Assembly: GCA_003864495.1 (NCBI GenBank)
Contig: ML133499.1
Coordinates: 1,922,001 to 1,986,000, forward strand
Direction of reading: 5' to 3'
Source: Nemopilema nomurai
Lineage: Eukaryota; Cnidaria; Scyphozoa; Rhizostomeae; Rhizostomatidae
Length of the DNA: 64,000 nucleotides
The stretch's first letter is position 1. The number at the start of each line of letters is the position of its first letter. Below, piece after piece: positions 13,040 through 25,600 of this stretch. The translations under genes were made by a program, and so were the position numbers. The notes under the pieces were generated by a model. It was not told the DNA's origin and did not search any database. It saw nothing but the letters and a program-made list of their open reading frames with translations.

Positions 13040-16000
13040 TTACTCAAACGCCATAGACTGGAAATCTCCATCATCATCGACTCCTCCGCGGCCTCCTTTG
13101 AGCTTGTTTGACAGTAGGTTTTCCCGTGCCAGTTGGTTGAAGTGCTGAACAAATCAAAATGGCGAATATTCAGATTCAAGATGTTGCGGAATAAACAGAA
13201 ATCAACACAGGTATCGAGATAAAACAATACATGAGTTGCCGCAGATAGCTGCAGTACCAGAATAACATTAGAAAATTTACTAAAACATCTTCATAAAAAT
13301 GTTCTAAGGAACGATCCTAAGGGATAGAGTTGCAAATGCCATCGGAAAGTTTACATTAGCCATTGGAGCAGTGATGTAGGAACCAGGGGGCAGATGGGGC
13401 CATAGCCGTTGAAGTGGGGGGCTATCTGAGAGAACTAAAACGTCCCTTTCAAATTCAAAAATGGGAGTTTTGCCGAGCCTCAAAAGGTTTCGATTTTGAG
13501 CCTTAGATTAATCTTAATATATTCTTGCCCAATACAAGGTGTAAATATGCTTCAAGATCAAAGAAAAATATTGAATCTTTTTTTATGTATTGCTCCATGA
13601 TAGATTACTAACAGAGCGGCTGAGTGTATTTTGAAACATATATAAACATATAGCGTCAAAGTGATAGTTGTTTTGCTTTGGGAGAAAACTCAGACTAAGG
13701 AGAAATTTCAGTCTCGATTAAGGTTTAGCCTGGCATTATTCATAAATTATTCTTAAATTTTAGCGATTTCAAACCTAAATATTCTTATAGATTTTATTCT
13801 TAAAAAAAAGTGTGTAGCTGTTTATTATTTTGCTCAATGTAGCTTGATAGCCCATGTACGAAAGAGCGTTTCAATCTGAGTTATTAGTTATAAGAACAGT
13901 TTAAACATTTATTTTGTTTAAAAGAACAGTTATTTTGAGCGAGTGGCCTACTGAAAACAATATTGCTTTCTCACCTGCGAATTCTTGAATTCCGAGTAGA
14001 GAGTGAAAAGAACGTGAAGAGACTGGACCCGACTCTTGTAAACAGGAATATCCAGGATTCCTAAAATTTAATTGTGAGAACGATCAGTGAGTTGGAAACT
14101 TTTAAATGCCCCACGTAAAATTATTAATTTTCATATTTCTTTCAACAGCTTTCTTTTATATTTTTAAACGACTTATAAACATCACAGCTGCGGTGAAATT
14201 TATTGATATTATAAGAACATGCCACTTTCAGTTGGATAAATTGTGGGTAGAAATTTTGAAATATAAATTCATGTTAACGAATAAAGAAATCCTCAATCCC
14301 CTAGATTCACGAACAATTTAACATCTACATAAATGCATACCTAGCAATTTATATAACCGATAGAAAGTAAAAATAAAATAACTTGAATTAACCCGTTAGG
14401 TATAACGAGGAGACAGTTTTTTGGTTAACTTGGAAATTTGATACTCTTGACAAACTCCTCGAGGCTGAGGAACATTCGCAAATATATGTACATAGTATAC
14501 ATATATATATATGAACATCTCTTGAAGAGTGAGCTATTCACGAAACAGGCTTGTAGAGATGAAACATTTAGTCTTATTTTCTCCAACTTTACGCTATACA
14601 TAGTATACATATGTACAAAGCAAAAGGAGACGAAACTGATGCATTTCGTATCTTTTTAAACCTGCTTCGTGATATTCACTTGTGATGTATCTACTGATCA
14701 GTAAATATCACGAAACAGACTTGTAGATGTAAAAATGTAGTCTGTATCTTCTGCCTCTGTAATGTACATACACACATTGTTCTACGTGCAGAAATAAAGA
14801 GCACTGTATTACGGAAAACCCACAGCATGGACTTCACAAACATAATAATAAATGTATGAAGACTTCAATTCATTCCATGTCCTCAAATGAATAATTGATG
14901 TGACTACAGTGCTGCTGATAACAGCTGTAGACGACAATCCACGACAAAGCCCTGCCTACGCACACCACCACGTATCACAGTGGCCTAACTATAATTATCT
15001 AAAACACTTTTTCTGTGCTGCGTTGACTGGCTGATCTAGTGGAAACATCTGCCGTTCATCAGATAGAGCCTACGAGGGTTTAAAATGACAACGTGGTCAC
15101 CAGTAGTTTTACAATAAAGCCATAACGCTTATGTTTGTTCCAAACCTAAGCTAGTTTAAACCCTGACTCGACTTTTACCTCCAACTGTAACATTTACAAT
15201 CAATAGCTAGCCCACGTCTGGTAATCCGAGACTCGGAGACTCGTACGTAAGCACAATCAACCAATGTGCTTGTAGCTACATAGGAGAAGCCCATTATTTC
15301 GAGTTCTAAATTTAATAGGCTTCAGATCTGTTTTGCAACGCACACTCTAGCTGCTTCCAATGGTACTTTGATTGCATATCTATATACCCAGGGCCATATT
15401 GCAAATATTATAACTTAAGTATTAATGGCATTTTTGTAATATAGTATCTGATGATACTTTTTATCACATTTCTACCAAATATATCTTGATAACATCACTA
15501 TCAATAAAACTTGATCAAACTTCATAAAAATAAAAAGCATAAACAAAATATTAGTGTTTAGAGTAATTAGAGTAATAAAAATACCTCTTTCCAACGTAAC
15601 TATTAATGATAATTTAGGTATATCTCTGTTTATAACGTATTAACAATTTCACTGCCAATAATATCGTGGCAATATTTTCTTTATTTATTACATCTTACCA
15701 TTGTCGCTCAAATGCAGAAAACTTGCAATATTACCATGTAGATGTCTCCAGGTAAAACTGGTTAGTATCTCTTTGCATAAATAACAAATAATAATTTGAT
15801 TGTGTATATTGCACAATATTAATGTGTTTAACATGAAATGGAAGCTTTTTATACCCTGGGAAAGAAACTCAGCGTGAATAACTTGGTACTGCTATGCTCT
15901 ACATGTACCACCAACAAGCAGATACTTCAAATGAATGAACAAAATGGCAGCTTACCACAGATGATGTCAATATACTGTTGAAGGTCACATTCAAGGTCAG

Positions 16001-19000
16001 CAGTTGGAAGTCCCACCTAGCACAAAGATAATTAAAAGATGAAAAGAGCTACAAAAAGTAAAATAATAAAAGCTGAGATGGCAGGCAGAAGAAAAAAGCT
16101 TTGCAGTCTGTGCCATTCTAATTCACAAGACTTCATAAATGCTTCATAAATCTCTACTTGCAATTGTGGACATACATTTTGATCTTGAAAACAAATGCTA
16201 AATTCAAAATATTTGTGATAGAACAAAATTGACATTTTCTGTCTTCAAGCTGTTGCTGAGAAAGATTTTTTGCTTTCCTGGTAAAATTTATAGGCTTTTC
16301 ATGGACTAGTGCAGCATTTCAGTATGAATTTTTACTGCTTGAAATGATGCTACTTTACAAAGGATCTTCATAAGGTATGTATATCATAAGATATATCATT
16401 AAAAGTAGCCAAATAATTCTAAAATGATAAGCATTTAGTTAAGCCAGGCATTTTAAGAAGCAGTTATAGTGTTGTGAGAAGTATTTATAAGAAGTAAGTA
16501 GTTACATAGCATTAGAAGAAGAGGCATTTATAATTCTTACTGTCTTTAGCATTTCCTCAAATTCATGTGGCCATTCTTGCATCAAACCTTCAACGTCTGG
16601 CATTGATTTAGAGTAATGGACATTTTGAGCTGGCTTCTGTTTGTGTAAGTCAGAAATACTCTCAACCCAACTATCAATTGCCTTGGGATTCTTTTCTGCA
16701 TCATCTATACTTCGTACAACCTAAAAAGACAAAATATGTGAGGAGCTGATTGCGGAAATCACCTTGCTGGTTAATAAATACCCAGTCTTATTTTCCCTGA
16801 AGTAACCACAAACCTCCTGGCAAAAACTTATCAGAGAAGCCATATTCAACATGAGTGGCCTCATGAATAACATTAAAATCTTTTTGCATCAATGGCTGAC
16901 TTACAAAGATCAACAGTATGATGTGCAAGAAGCCATTTTTCAAGCTGCTTCAAATATCTCAAAAGGGGAGTTCACCAATTGGTAATTTATTAAAGTTGAA
17001 TTTCATCTGTAAATTATCACCTCATCATATTTATAACTTAATTATTCATTACTTTGATAAGCATTATTATAATTACTATATTAAAGCAAATAAAAAATTA
17101 TCAACCCTGAACTGAAGACATTGAAATTTATTTCCTTCCCAGGATGGTTGTCAAACTTGTTGTTTTTGGACTGAAATGGCATTGGCAAGAAATTCCCACA
17201 TTTATTAGCCAAATTGAATATCAAAAACAAACACATTTTTGTAAATTGAAACACTTCAAAAGATGCTTATGAAAATTCAATTAAAAGATGTCTTAACGCA
17301 CCATTTGCTTGGCTGTCGTTTGTTTTGAAATTGATCGCAGCTGCAAATCTAGCACTGCAAAAAAAAGGTTCCTTTTGTTATATTTTTGAAACAAAATACA
17401 GTTCATGCTGACATGTATTGCCAATGAAAATCTCAAAATCGATTATAAAAAGCAGAAAGGAGAAATTGTGTGAAATAATTTTAAGCACTTTAAATAAAAA
17501 AGGGAGAAAATATTAGAACAAACTGAAGAACTCTCGCCAAATGTTCAGAGTTTGTACATTATTAAAAATAAATTATTTAAAACACCTGTTGGATCAGACT
17601 GCTTTGCACAAGGCTCATCTAAAACTTGCAATCCAAGAACTTCTACTTTGTTTTCAGGACGAGTCACCTAAGGAAGGAAAAGTTGGAAAATGTCAACAAA
17701 TCTTTACTGGAAATGTCAATGAAAAATGAAAATGCATAGTTTGTAAACAAAATGAATTTCCAATTATTGAAAATCTAAAATTATGAGGTAAGCTCTGCTC
17801 TTCATCTTCCATTATTCAAGGGGTAGTTCGTTTCCAAAATCCATTTTATCTATCTTTGTGATTCTAGCTGAAAAACTAAAATCTTGACAGCTCATTTATT
17901 CAATCTATCAATACCTGGATTATTTGAAAAACTTTATGTTCACTTTATGTTAAAGCAACAAATATTTGATACACAGGAGATTCATTCTTGACCAACTTGA
18001 AATTAAACAATTTGCAACCATATCTTCAGTTCAGGCACATTTAAAATACTCTATCATTAAAATTACCATTGGGCTAAAAAATATAAGCCGCATGCTGCTT
18101 ATAAATATAAAACATACCACTCAGGAAAATATTAGTTCTATTTTGCGTGTATTTTAGCCTGCAATCTATATTTCTCAAATAGTCGATATTTTAAAAACTT
18201 ACCTTTAAGAATGCATCAATATCCCCCACTGCAGGAATGTAGTCAGGAATAAAAGGCCTAAGCTTGTGTTCCAGTTCAATATTTTGTGGTGTATAGCTGA
18301 AAGAATAATTCAAAACACAATGAAAAAGTATATAGAATAGTATCCAGAAAGCAAATAGTAATTCATTCATTTAATATGTCATACACAACTTAATGACTCC
18401 TTTCAATGCTGATACAATCAATCACAATAAACTTCAGTGTAAAATCATGCCATCCAAATATTATAAGACCAAAATGGCAGCAAATTTACCTCACCTTGTT
18501 ATGGATTTAAAAAGATCTTTTATTTCTTGACTCACTGGTAGGTGCTCATATTCTGCTGGATCATAAGCTCTAAAACCAAATGAACAGGATCAATCAAATA
18601 TTATTCTACTAAAAATCAAGGTCTCAGTTTTTTCTTTGTGTTAACACAAAAATTGCAGAAATATTTTTTCTACATCCAGATAAAAATCAACAATCCAAAT
18701 TTACTGGATACGCTAAGTACAAAACACTTGATGACACTACAAGGATGTGCCACTGGGTGGAAAATACTATGACAACTCCTTGGCACCACAAAAAAACAGC
18801 TTGCATACAAATTAACGAGATACGAGTACGCAGAAATATGAATTTCATCATCCTTGTTTTCATATGGAGTTTCAAACATTGTGGCCAAAATTAGTTGCGA
18901 AAAATTTTCTTCAAGATGAATGCATAAACAATGCAAGGGACATTTAATCATAATGTAGCGAACCCTTCAAGTGTTCCTTTAACAGGTTCATCTTCCTCTT

Positions 19001-20285
19001 CATCATCTTCATCGCTTGATTCACTTTGATTTTCATCATCATCATCATCATCTTCATCATCGCTTGCTTGAATGGTTCTACCACTTGGAAGCCCTTCCAC
19101 CTGGGGTTTGACTGCTCCAAGTTTCTCTTTTAGGGGCATTGCAGGCTGCCCTCTTTTTGGTGCTTGCTGGAATGGTAAAAAGTTGCTTTTGAGCTTAGAA
19201 ATTTGATGAAATTGTCTAATTATTACTAACTAATGTTATTCAAAATATTATGATCAATGATGAATTTGATCTTTCTTGACAAGCAATAGCAAAGGAAATA
19301 AGAACGCATCACTTTGCTGCAAATGAAATGTAAAAAAACTAAATAGTACAAACCTTTTGTGGTGCACTTGTTTCTACCAAATTATCATGATCAAACTCAT
19401 CATCACTTGCCAAGTCTCCCATTTCTGTACCTAGATAAAAATAAAGGTTTAGTGGCATGTTGAGAGGTAAACTTTATCATAACCACTGCATAAAGAATTA
19501 AAATAATATGGTAAAAATCTAAAAGCCCTAATTTAATTCTCTATCACATTAATATAGGTTTCCTATTCATCACCTCTTTCTTAAAACTTGTCTTCCTAGC
19601 TCTTATGACAATTAAATTACATGCTTTAATAGCTTCTCAGCATAGAAAAATAATTTCAAAATCCCTTACTATTTTGATTTGGTCCTTTGATTTTAGCTGG
19701 TCTTGGACTTGGGGTAAATGTACTTGCTATTTCCTCATCATCATGGACTGACAAAGTTTCGTCATATAATTGATTATTAACCAGCCTTGTCTGAAAATAG
19801 TAAAATAAGATCAATGTATGTATAGATAGTCAAATGAGCCATACGAAATACAAATACTACAGAAAAGTAGAAGATTTCCATCTACAAAGTTTTGTAGCGG
19901 TAGTAATTATTTTACTAACCAAATACTTGTGATGTAAGACTGTGAAAGACACGATTTGGAATCAAGTAAACTGGCTCTTTAGCGAAAAACTTCTTGCAGC
20001 CACCACTTGGTAGGTCATAAATTAGGACTGTATAATGTATTGATTATATAATGATTATTAACTAGCTGATTATAAAATGTATTTCTTTTCCATAACAACA
20101 AAACAACTTATGACCACGATTTAAAAACTTTAATCTTAGAGCCCAATGCACTTCCTAGGTTTTAGACTTGTTTTGTAATAAGCTATTGGGTTAGCACAAA
20201 TTTTCTTGTCATAGAATTGCAAAATAAGTTGATTTAGATTAAAATATCTTCAAAGATGTACCTTATTGTCCGTTGAATTGGACAT
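13040..20285 (-). CDS. IFT46: Intraflagellar transport protein 46 (IFT-B complex)
   Basis: Twelve coding exons on the minus strand, listed by ascending position: 13040-13144, 13975-14060, 15956-16016, 16541-16720, 17302-17354, 17586-17667, 18203-18296, 18495-18569, 18964-19166, 19354-19430, 19670-19790, 20262-20285. They sum to 1161 nt, or 386 residues, with every phase closing. The protein starts MSNSTDNK. It has a very acidic segment at about residues 109-134 (runs of Asp, Glu and Ser). The conserved IFT46 core then starts at residue 143: AYDPAEYEHLPVS, FIPDYIPAVGDIDAFLK, DDAEKNPKAIDSWVESIS, ILDIPVYKSR and LHVLFTLYSEFKNSQ. The C-terminus reads FQSMAFE. IFT46 is a core IFT-B subunit that carries cargo such as outer dynein arms into cilia and binds IFT52/IFT88. 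Length exceeds the human protein mainly through the acidic N-terminal part. The donor after exon 18964-19166 (GG followed by GTTCGC) is weak. The gene converges on the ZP gene and diverges from Tob. Confidence 0.96.
13375..13440. repeat. Possible transposon terminus (unresolved)
   Basis: In the last IFT46 intron, a G-rich string beginning CAGTGATGTAGGAACCAGGG resembles the G-rich ends common on decayed DNA transposons. No partner inverted repeat or target duplication was found, so this is a weak call. Confidence 0.25.
14480..14730. repeat. Inverted and direct repeats in IFT46 intron
   Basis: ACATAGTATACATAT occurs at about 14490 and again at about 14598. The string CACGAAACAGGCTTGTAGA near 14539 recurs, slightly diverged, near 14709. 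CTGCTTCGTGATATT near 14662 is the near-perfect reverse complement of AATATCACGAAACAG near 14703, so a 15-bp hairpin could form. Probably fragments of a small decayed element. Confidence 0.6.
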
Positions 20286-20674
20286 CTCACTTCAACGCCA
20301 TGAAGTTTAGGACATAACAACAATCGTTGACAACAGGGAAATAAAGCAGCCTCGTCTCAATGTTGCTTGATAAAGAGGACACTGTTACCTCAGACCCCAA
20401 ACAGAAATTCCATAACCTAGAATGCTTTTTAAAGTATCAAAGTTAGTAATGAATAGCGAATATGATTAAGGATATGCTGGAAATATTAACATTTAAGTGG
20501 TGGCTTTTGTATAAAGTGTGCATGACTTTTAAAAACTGAAAAACTCAATATTCTTTCTAGAGGGATAGGGGGCTATTGCCCGGAAATTTTTACCTGAAAC
20601 TGGCATTTGTATTTGTTTCTACCTTGCATCCGAAGGTAGTTTGAGGACACTGAGAAGCTTAAGATTATCGAGCA

Positions 20675-20834
20675 GTGTCCTGGTCCTTCCTCTCGATGTG
20701 ACCACACCTCGTGATTCCTTATGCCTAGAATTACAGAGAGCTGTCATCTTGGTGAAAGTTTGGTCATGCCAGGGATTCGAACCATGGACCCTTGGGTCCG
20801 TAGTCAGCCCCTCTAACCACTGAGCTATCCTTGC
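20675..20834 (-). mobile_element. tRNA-derived SINE, copy 1
   Basis: Read on the minus strand, it begins GCAAGGATAGCTCAGTGG. It has a good RNA polymerase III A box (TAGCTCAGTGG) and a perfect B box (GGTTCGAATCC), followed by a body that includes GGCATAAGGAATCAC. The same head and body occur at 39060-39220 on the plus strand, which establishes a dispersed family. It is not a functional tRNA gene, because the 3' acceptor half is replaced by the SINE body. The string TAGGGGGCTATT occurs on both sides (near 20566 and 20868), which suggests insertion into another repeat. Confidence 0.85.
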
Positions 20835-20998
20835 ACCTGGTACTTAAGTTTTGGACACAAAGTGGGGTAGGGGGCTATTTTGTTCCCAAACCTTGATATT
20901 TGAAATTGTCATATATCAATTCTTCAGGAGATTCTTGGGCGAGCATATTTCTTAAAGCTTCTTGGGTTTTTTCGGTGTACAAAATTGATTTAAAAATA

Positions 20999-21709
20999 CA
21001 CTACCGTTCAAAAAGTATTGGGACTGTTCGTAGTTTCGAAAGACGCTTACGATAAAAGCTTTAAAAAACATGCATTTGATCCTCTCTTATTAAGTACGAC
21101 AACCGGATATTTCCATGAAATTTTCACAAGACATTGTTCATGTTTCGAAGTATTTCGATTTCGCCACATTATTCGAAAAAGATTAACCGTAAATTTTTCT
21201 AGGCCAGAAACATGAACATGGAGGTTATCAAACGTCGTATCGAAATATCATACGAGAAGCGCCTGGAAATTATCTTTTATAAAAATTATGGTAAAAGCTA
21301 CCAAGAGACTGCATCAATTGTGGGCTGTTCAAAGAATGCAGCTTTCGCTGTATGCAAAAGGTTCTTTATATTTAGAACCGTAAAAAAAATTAACCAAGGG
21401 TTGGCAGACCGATGAAGTTCCAGACGCCAAGATATGAAAGATCTTTATTGAGAGATCGAGAAACAGGATACATCTCGATTAATTTGCTAGAAGGTCAAAG
21501 CGCAGAGGTTTCAAATTTGATAATTAATTGTAATGAATAAAGAGTGCTGACATTTTGCAACTTGTTGATGCTTTTACTGCGTTATTTAGACCATTTTAAA
21601 AGATAATAGGAGTGTTTCAAAAGATACATTTTTTGATCGCCTTAAATCGTTCTCATTCGCCAGTAGATTCGAAACTTCGAATTATCCCAAGACTTTTTGA
21701 ACGGTAGTG
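20999..21709 (+). mobile_element. Tc1/mariner-type element, internally deleted
   Basis: A 711-bp element with inverted termini starting CACTACCGTTCAAAAAGT on both ends. The terminal repeats extend imperfectly to about 47 bp, and a TA target duplication flanks each end (20997-20998 and 21710-21711). Inside, 21212-21415 encodes a Tc1-type helix-turn-helix remnant (SYQETASIVGCSKNAA). The DDE catalytic region is absent, so this copy is non-autonomous and would depend on a transposase supplied elsewhere. Confidence 0.93.
21212..21415 (+). pseudogene. Tc1 transposase N-terminal HTH remnant
   Basis: A 67-codon open frame inside the Tc1-type element. Residues ISYEKRLEIIFYKNYGKSY and the following ETASIVGCSKNA match the first helix-turn-helix of Tc1 transposases, which binds the terminal repeat. 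The frame stops soon after, and nothing resembling the second HTH or the DD(E/D) catalytic core follows within the element. Probably non-functional as a transposase; whether it is transcribed cannot be seen. Confidence 0.8.
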
Positions 21710-24470
21710 TAGAATAATTTTTCCACAGTACGGAGAAATGTTTTCACTGCAAATAATTTATAACGAGAGTGGAAAAGTCCTTTTTCAACAGAAGCATTAT
21801 TTCATTAAAAGATAATTAAAAAATAGCAAACATTGCTCATTACTATGGTAGTAATTTTTTATCACCCATCGACTTCATCCCTTGTTAAAATGGCCCATAC
21901 CGCGTTTAGTGTGTGAAGATTGGTCGACTCCATGGCTACAAGGTAGCACGTTACCTTCATTTTGCCTTCTTTACTAGGATAGGGTCGATAAAATTGCAGA
22001 AAATCTGTGCCATTTTTCCAGTCTGTTGCTGCATGGGAATTTATTCCCAGGAATTACGTCTTACTTCAATCTGCAACTATTTTGAACAACCTGACAACAG
22101 GAGATCCGAATATACCGAAAATTAGGGAAAGTGGGATGAACTTTGATGGATATGAATACAAAAAAATATCCAAAGACCTGTATGAGAAAAGAGTATAGAT
22201 TGTCAAGGGTAATTATCAATGACCGCGTAAAAGAATTGACTTGCAACCTAACATTAGCCCTGTAAAAGTGGCTAAGAGTTGCTGGAAGTTGAACCAGCCA
22301 CGTAGCTGCAGGGGGGCACGAAGGGCTGTGCCCCCTAAATGAAATTCTTGACAACCTCTTTCCCCCCTGCTAAAATTTTTCCAAATGATATTTTTGAAAG
22401 TTGGCATAATTATAGTTCCATGAGATTATTGCTTTGGCAAGAGGGGACACCTTTCTTTTCATTTCTAAAAAGTAAAAATCTACCTTCAAAATATTCATCT
22501 TGAAATACTCGAATGTGATGTGCGCAGCTGTGGCGTCACAGAATAAAGAGAGGTAGTGTTTTTTATTATAGTGTGATATTATTCTGGCTTTCTTTTCTTT
22601 GTTCCATTATCAAAAACTGTTATATATCACAAGTCATCATTTAGTTTTGCGCAGCATGCGCTGCGAGGGAAAACTTCTCCCACGGTCGTATCACATTTTT
22701 TTTTGCATTAACTACACGTTATATTTTCTTGAAAAAACCTCGAGATATTTCTTTTGAGAGATTTTCTACTTAGTGGCTAAGGAAACCCCGCAGTTTTTTT
22801 TAGCATTTTGTTATTGATTATAGTAATTGTTCTGTTTTTGACTCATATAATAGTTGCTTTGTAACCTTTGTAGGCTTGATTTAGTCCAAATATATCTCTT
22901 GTGGTATTATACCTCACTGCTAAATCAAACATAAAGCAAATATGCCACGCCACTTGTTCATTCAAAAAGAGATAAAATGTCCCATAAAAGTCTACAATTG
23001 TCCTTGGTAAAGAGCTTCTGCAAGTTAGGTAGAACTGCATCCCAAACTTCAAATGACCTTGTCTTTTGCTATAAACATTAATTTGTCTTTGTTGACGGTA
23101 TACACGACTTTATCCCAACAACACACTGTGATGGCTACTAATGATTATTGCCCTGATCTATCATTTTGTCTGGCCTGTCATAATAATCATGTAAGCTAAA
23201 TTCCGAAAATGATGCAGCAAAGCTGAAGAGCTCAGAGACACATCGATCTATATAATCATAAGGCAAATGCTGAAAGGAGGTAAATTCTTTCCATATATTA
23301 TATATTTGTCTGTTGTTGATTATGGTAGCACAGAGCTCAATACATATGCACGTAGAGAATTATATAGCATAGAGTTAGAGAGAACAAAACTACATGTTTT
23401 AACGTGAATACATACTGTACTTTGTACAAAAATAATTCAATTTTTTCCTTGAGGCCTTGAAACGTTGCATGGTAACAGTTTGAATTTAGGTAAGAGTTGA
23501 AATGTGACAAGGAGATTATTGTTCACTTCAAATCGCTTTCTCATTGATTTCAATACATGTCCATTACTACATCAAATTTGTTGCATCCCCAGTTAATTAC
23601 TGGTTTTTCTGCTGGCTCTCCTCTGCTGTTTCCCAAATCTATTCATTTATGGACGATTCTTTCTATAGAAGGAAATAAAGCAAATATTACAGGCAATTTG
23701 ACGAAGTGGCGAACAAAAATTGCGCATTTCGCCTAATCTTCTCAGGTTAGCCCCGGCCTCTCTCGTCACTAATATTAATGGTTGATGAAATATAGCAAAC
23801 TAAAGTCTGAATTTATTTTAGGCTAGGACACCTTTGGAGCCCCTGTTAGATGAACACTCACTTTAAGCACAGAATAGCGATTACAGATGTTAGAACTTTG
23901 AGGCCCCTCGGATTTGATCGGCAGGTGGAGCCTAGAAATTCACAATTTTGGCCTACAAATAGTTTGACTTTATTTCATGTAACATTTTTTATATAACAAA
24001 CAACAAACTTCAAAATTTTGAATTAAAATTTGAAAATGTGAATCTCAGTAGTTGAGATTGAACTTTATTAGTCCTTCCGGTTTGACTCTAAAGACATTGG
24101 GCCTAGGATTCTGTTTACATCACTTGGCCGTAGGAGTTTGTCAATTGCCGAAATGAATACCAACGTGTTTGCCTTCACACCCAACCGAAAAGAAGTTTTC
24201 GCGTATTCAAACGGCAAACGCACATTCATTGTAGATGATCGCCCACTTGCGGTCATTTGAACAAGAAAGAGAGAAGGAATCTCTCCTGATACTAATAAAT
24301 GCCAATGACGTAAGGCTCCCCCGAGAATTTCACCAGCTGACATCAATCGAAAGGCCTTTATGGCGAAGCCTATTGTTTACAAACCGAAATGAATAGCACC
24401 ATATGCGAATAAAGGCATTATTGTTGTATTGTAGCTTAATGTTTACTTTTTCGTGCGTCACAGCGACATA

Positions 24471-24667
24471 ATTGGCTAGAATGCTTGTGTCAATCAAAAT
24501 TCTCCCAGCTGATTGGTCAGTTTTCAGCTCACGTCCAAGCCATGATGAATGGATTCGGGCTTGTCGAGACAAATTTGAGCATCGTAGGTTGTTATGGATA
24601 CCAATTGCTTGCTAAGTTTTCATTGGTCGATAAGATAATTTATGATTGCATGCGGGTGTCTGATTGG
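24471..24667. promoter_or_regulatory. Cluster of CCAAT boxes upstream of Tob
   Basis: Inverted CCAAT cores (ATTGG) occur at 24471, 24512, 24622 and 24663, and a direct CCAAT at 24601. All lie 70-265 bp upstream of the TATA box. NF-Y binding is the usual reading of such a cluster; it is inferred here from sequence only. Confidence 0.5.
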
Positions 24668-24732
24668 TAGACTATGAGATATTCATCCTAAAAATAGAAA
24701 GAGAGGAAGTGGGTCTTGTCCACAGGAAATTC

Positions 24733-24766
24733 TATAAAACGTGATTCCTCGCACTCCGAGTCACTC
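24733..24766 (+). promoter_or_regulatory. TATA box and initiator of the Tob gene
   Basis: TATAAAA starts at 24733. The initiator-like TCACTC is at 24761, which puts its A at 24763, 30 bp downstream of the TATA box as expected for a TATA promoter. The resulting 5' UTR would be about 106 nt, running unspliced to the ATG at 24869. Confidence 0.7.
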
Positions 24767-24868
24767 AATCAAATGTAGATAGAGGCTTCCAGGAGAAACT
24801 GCGTCAGAAACCAAAGATCTGTCTAGAGTTAAACAAGATTTCAGAGAGTGTATTCATACAGTCCTAAA

Positions 24869-25600
24869 ATGAAGGAAGAAGTCACCTCAGCAGCCCAGTT
24901 TGTATGCGATAAATTGAAAGAGAACTATCGCATAAGCAATGACAAATGTGAAATTTTCAAGACAACTCTCGAAGAATTTATGTTTAAAAGATTCGAAAAT
25001 CACTGGCATCCCGAGAAACCTCTAAAGGGTAACGCATATAGATGTTTGAACATAAACCACGAAGAATGTGTACTGGACCCAATGCTAAAAGATGCTGCTG
25101 TTGAAAGCTTCATCAACATCGACGATTTGAAAGCGACGTTTCCCGACGGCCTTGCTCTTTGGGTCGACCCGTGCGATGTGTCTTATAGGATGGGAAGAGG
25201 AGCAATATGTCCGATATTTAGGAAATACAACCCAAATAACCCTACAAGCAGTCGAAATGGAACGAAGGCAGCGAGTACGCCGATGCACAGAGCTGTTGGC
25301 CTGCGTCAAAACAATCGTGTTGTTTTGAAGAGCAAGCTGAACACCTCGGCCCCGAGTTTCGTGCCAGCGTCGCAAGCGAATCAAAATTTGTCAACCATCT
25401 GGACAAAGTCTTGGCAGACAGACCAGCAAAGATGGAGCCAGCAGTCAAATCAAGAATTCTACTCATACTTTCAAGCCAATCCAGATCAGGGTCTGTATAA
25501 TCGCTTCCACTGGCACCGTGGGGAAGCGCAGCCTCAACAGGCCAAGAAGCTGCAAAGTCGGGGATTTGAATTTCGAAATGTCGCTCAGGAAGCTTATTAA
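24869..25600 (+). CDS. TOB: Tob/BTG family antiproliferative protein
   Basis: A single-exon gene of 243 residues. The start is the first ATG, 24869; the frame is open upstream but has no earlier ATG. Residues 1 to about 115 form the BTG/APRO domain. Box A reads NHWHPEKPLKGNAYRCLNIN (residues 44-63). Box B reads LALWVDPCDVSYRMGR (95-110), with the Trp that in BTG2 contacts the CNOT7 deadenylase. Residues 157-166 read LNTSAPSFVP, an exact match to the PAM2 pattern L-N-x-x-A-x-x-F-x-P, which binds the MLLE domain of poly(A)-binding protein. PAM2 is typical of Tob proteins and absent from BTG1-4, so I call it Tob-like. Expected role: bridging PABP-bound mRNAs to CCR4-NOT for deadenylation, restraining proliferation. 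The C-terminus is Gln-rich. The 3' UTR runs to an AATAAA at 26272. Confidence 0.93.
   Translation: MKEEVTSAAQFVCDKLKENYRISNDKCEIFKTTLEEFMFKRFENHWHPEKPLKGNAYRCLNINHEECVLDPMLKDAAVESFINIDDLKATFPDGLALWVDPCDVSYRMGRGAICPIFRKYNPNNPTSSRNGTKAASTPMHRAVGLRQNNRVVLKSKLNTSAPSFVPASQANQNLSTIWTKSWQTDQQRWSQQSNQEFYSYFQANPDQGLYNRFHWHRGEAQPQQAKKLQSRGFEFRNVAQEAY

Larger units (their letters stand above)
20286..24732. other. Intergenic region between IFT46 and Tob
   Basis: No gene recognised. It holds a SINE (20675-20834) and a Tc1-type derivative (20999-21709). A further G-rich transposon-like string lies near 22300-22380. The last 260 bp form the Tob promoter region. Minus-strand open frames at 24068-24346 and 24330-24572 match nothing I know. 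Confidence 0.6.

Noticed and set aside
20760..20834. Functional tRNA gene on the minus strand
   Set aside because: A and B boxes are present, but the acceptor stem does not close and the same head plus body recurs at 39060, so it is a SINE.
22061..22407. Minus-strand open frames of 63-97 codons
   Set aside because: They overlap a G-rich repeat-like string near 22300 and show no domain or splice support.
24068..24572. Two minus-strand open frames upstream of Tob
   Set aside because: Overlap the Tob promoter region with CCAAT boxes; no family match and no splice support.
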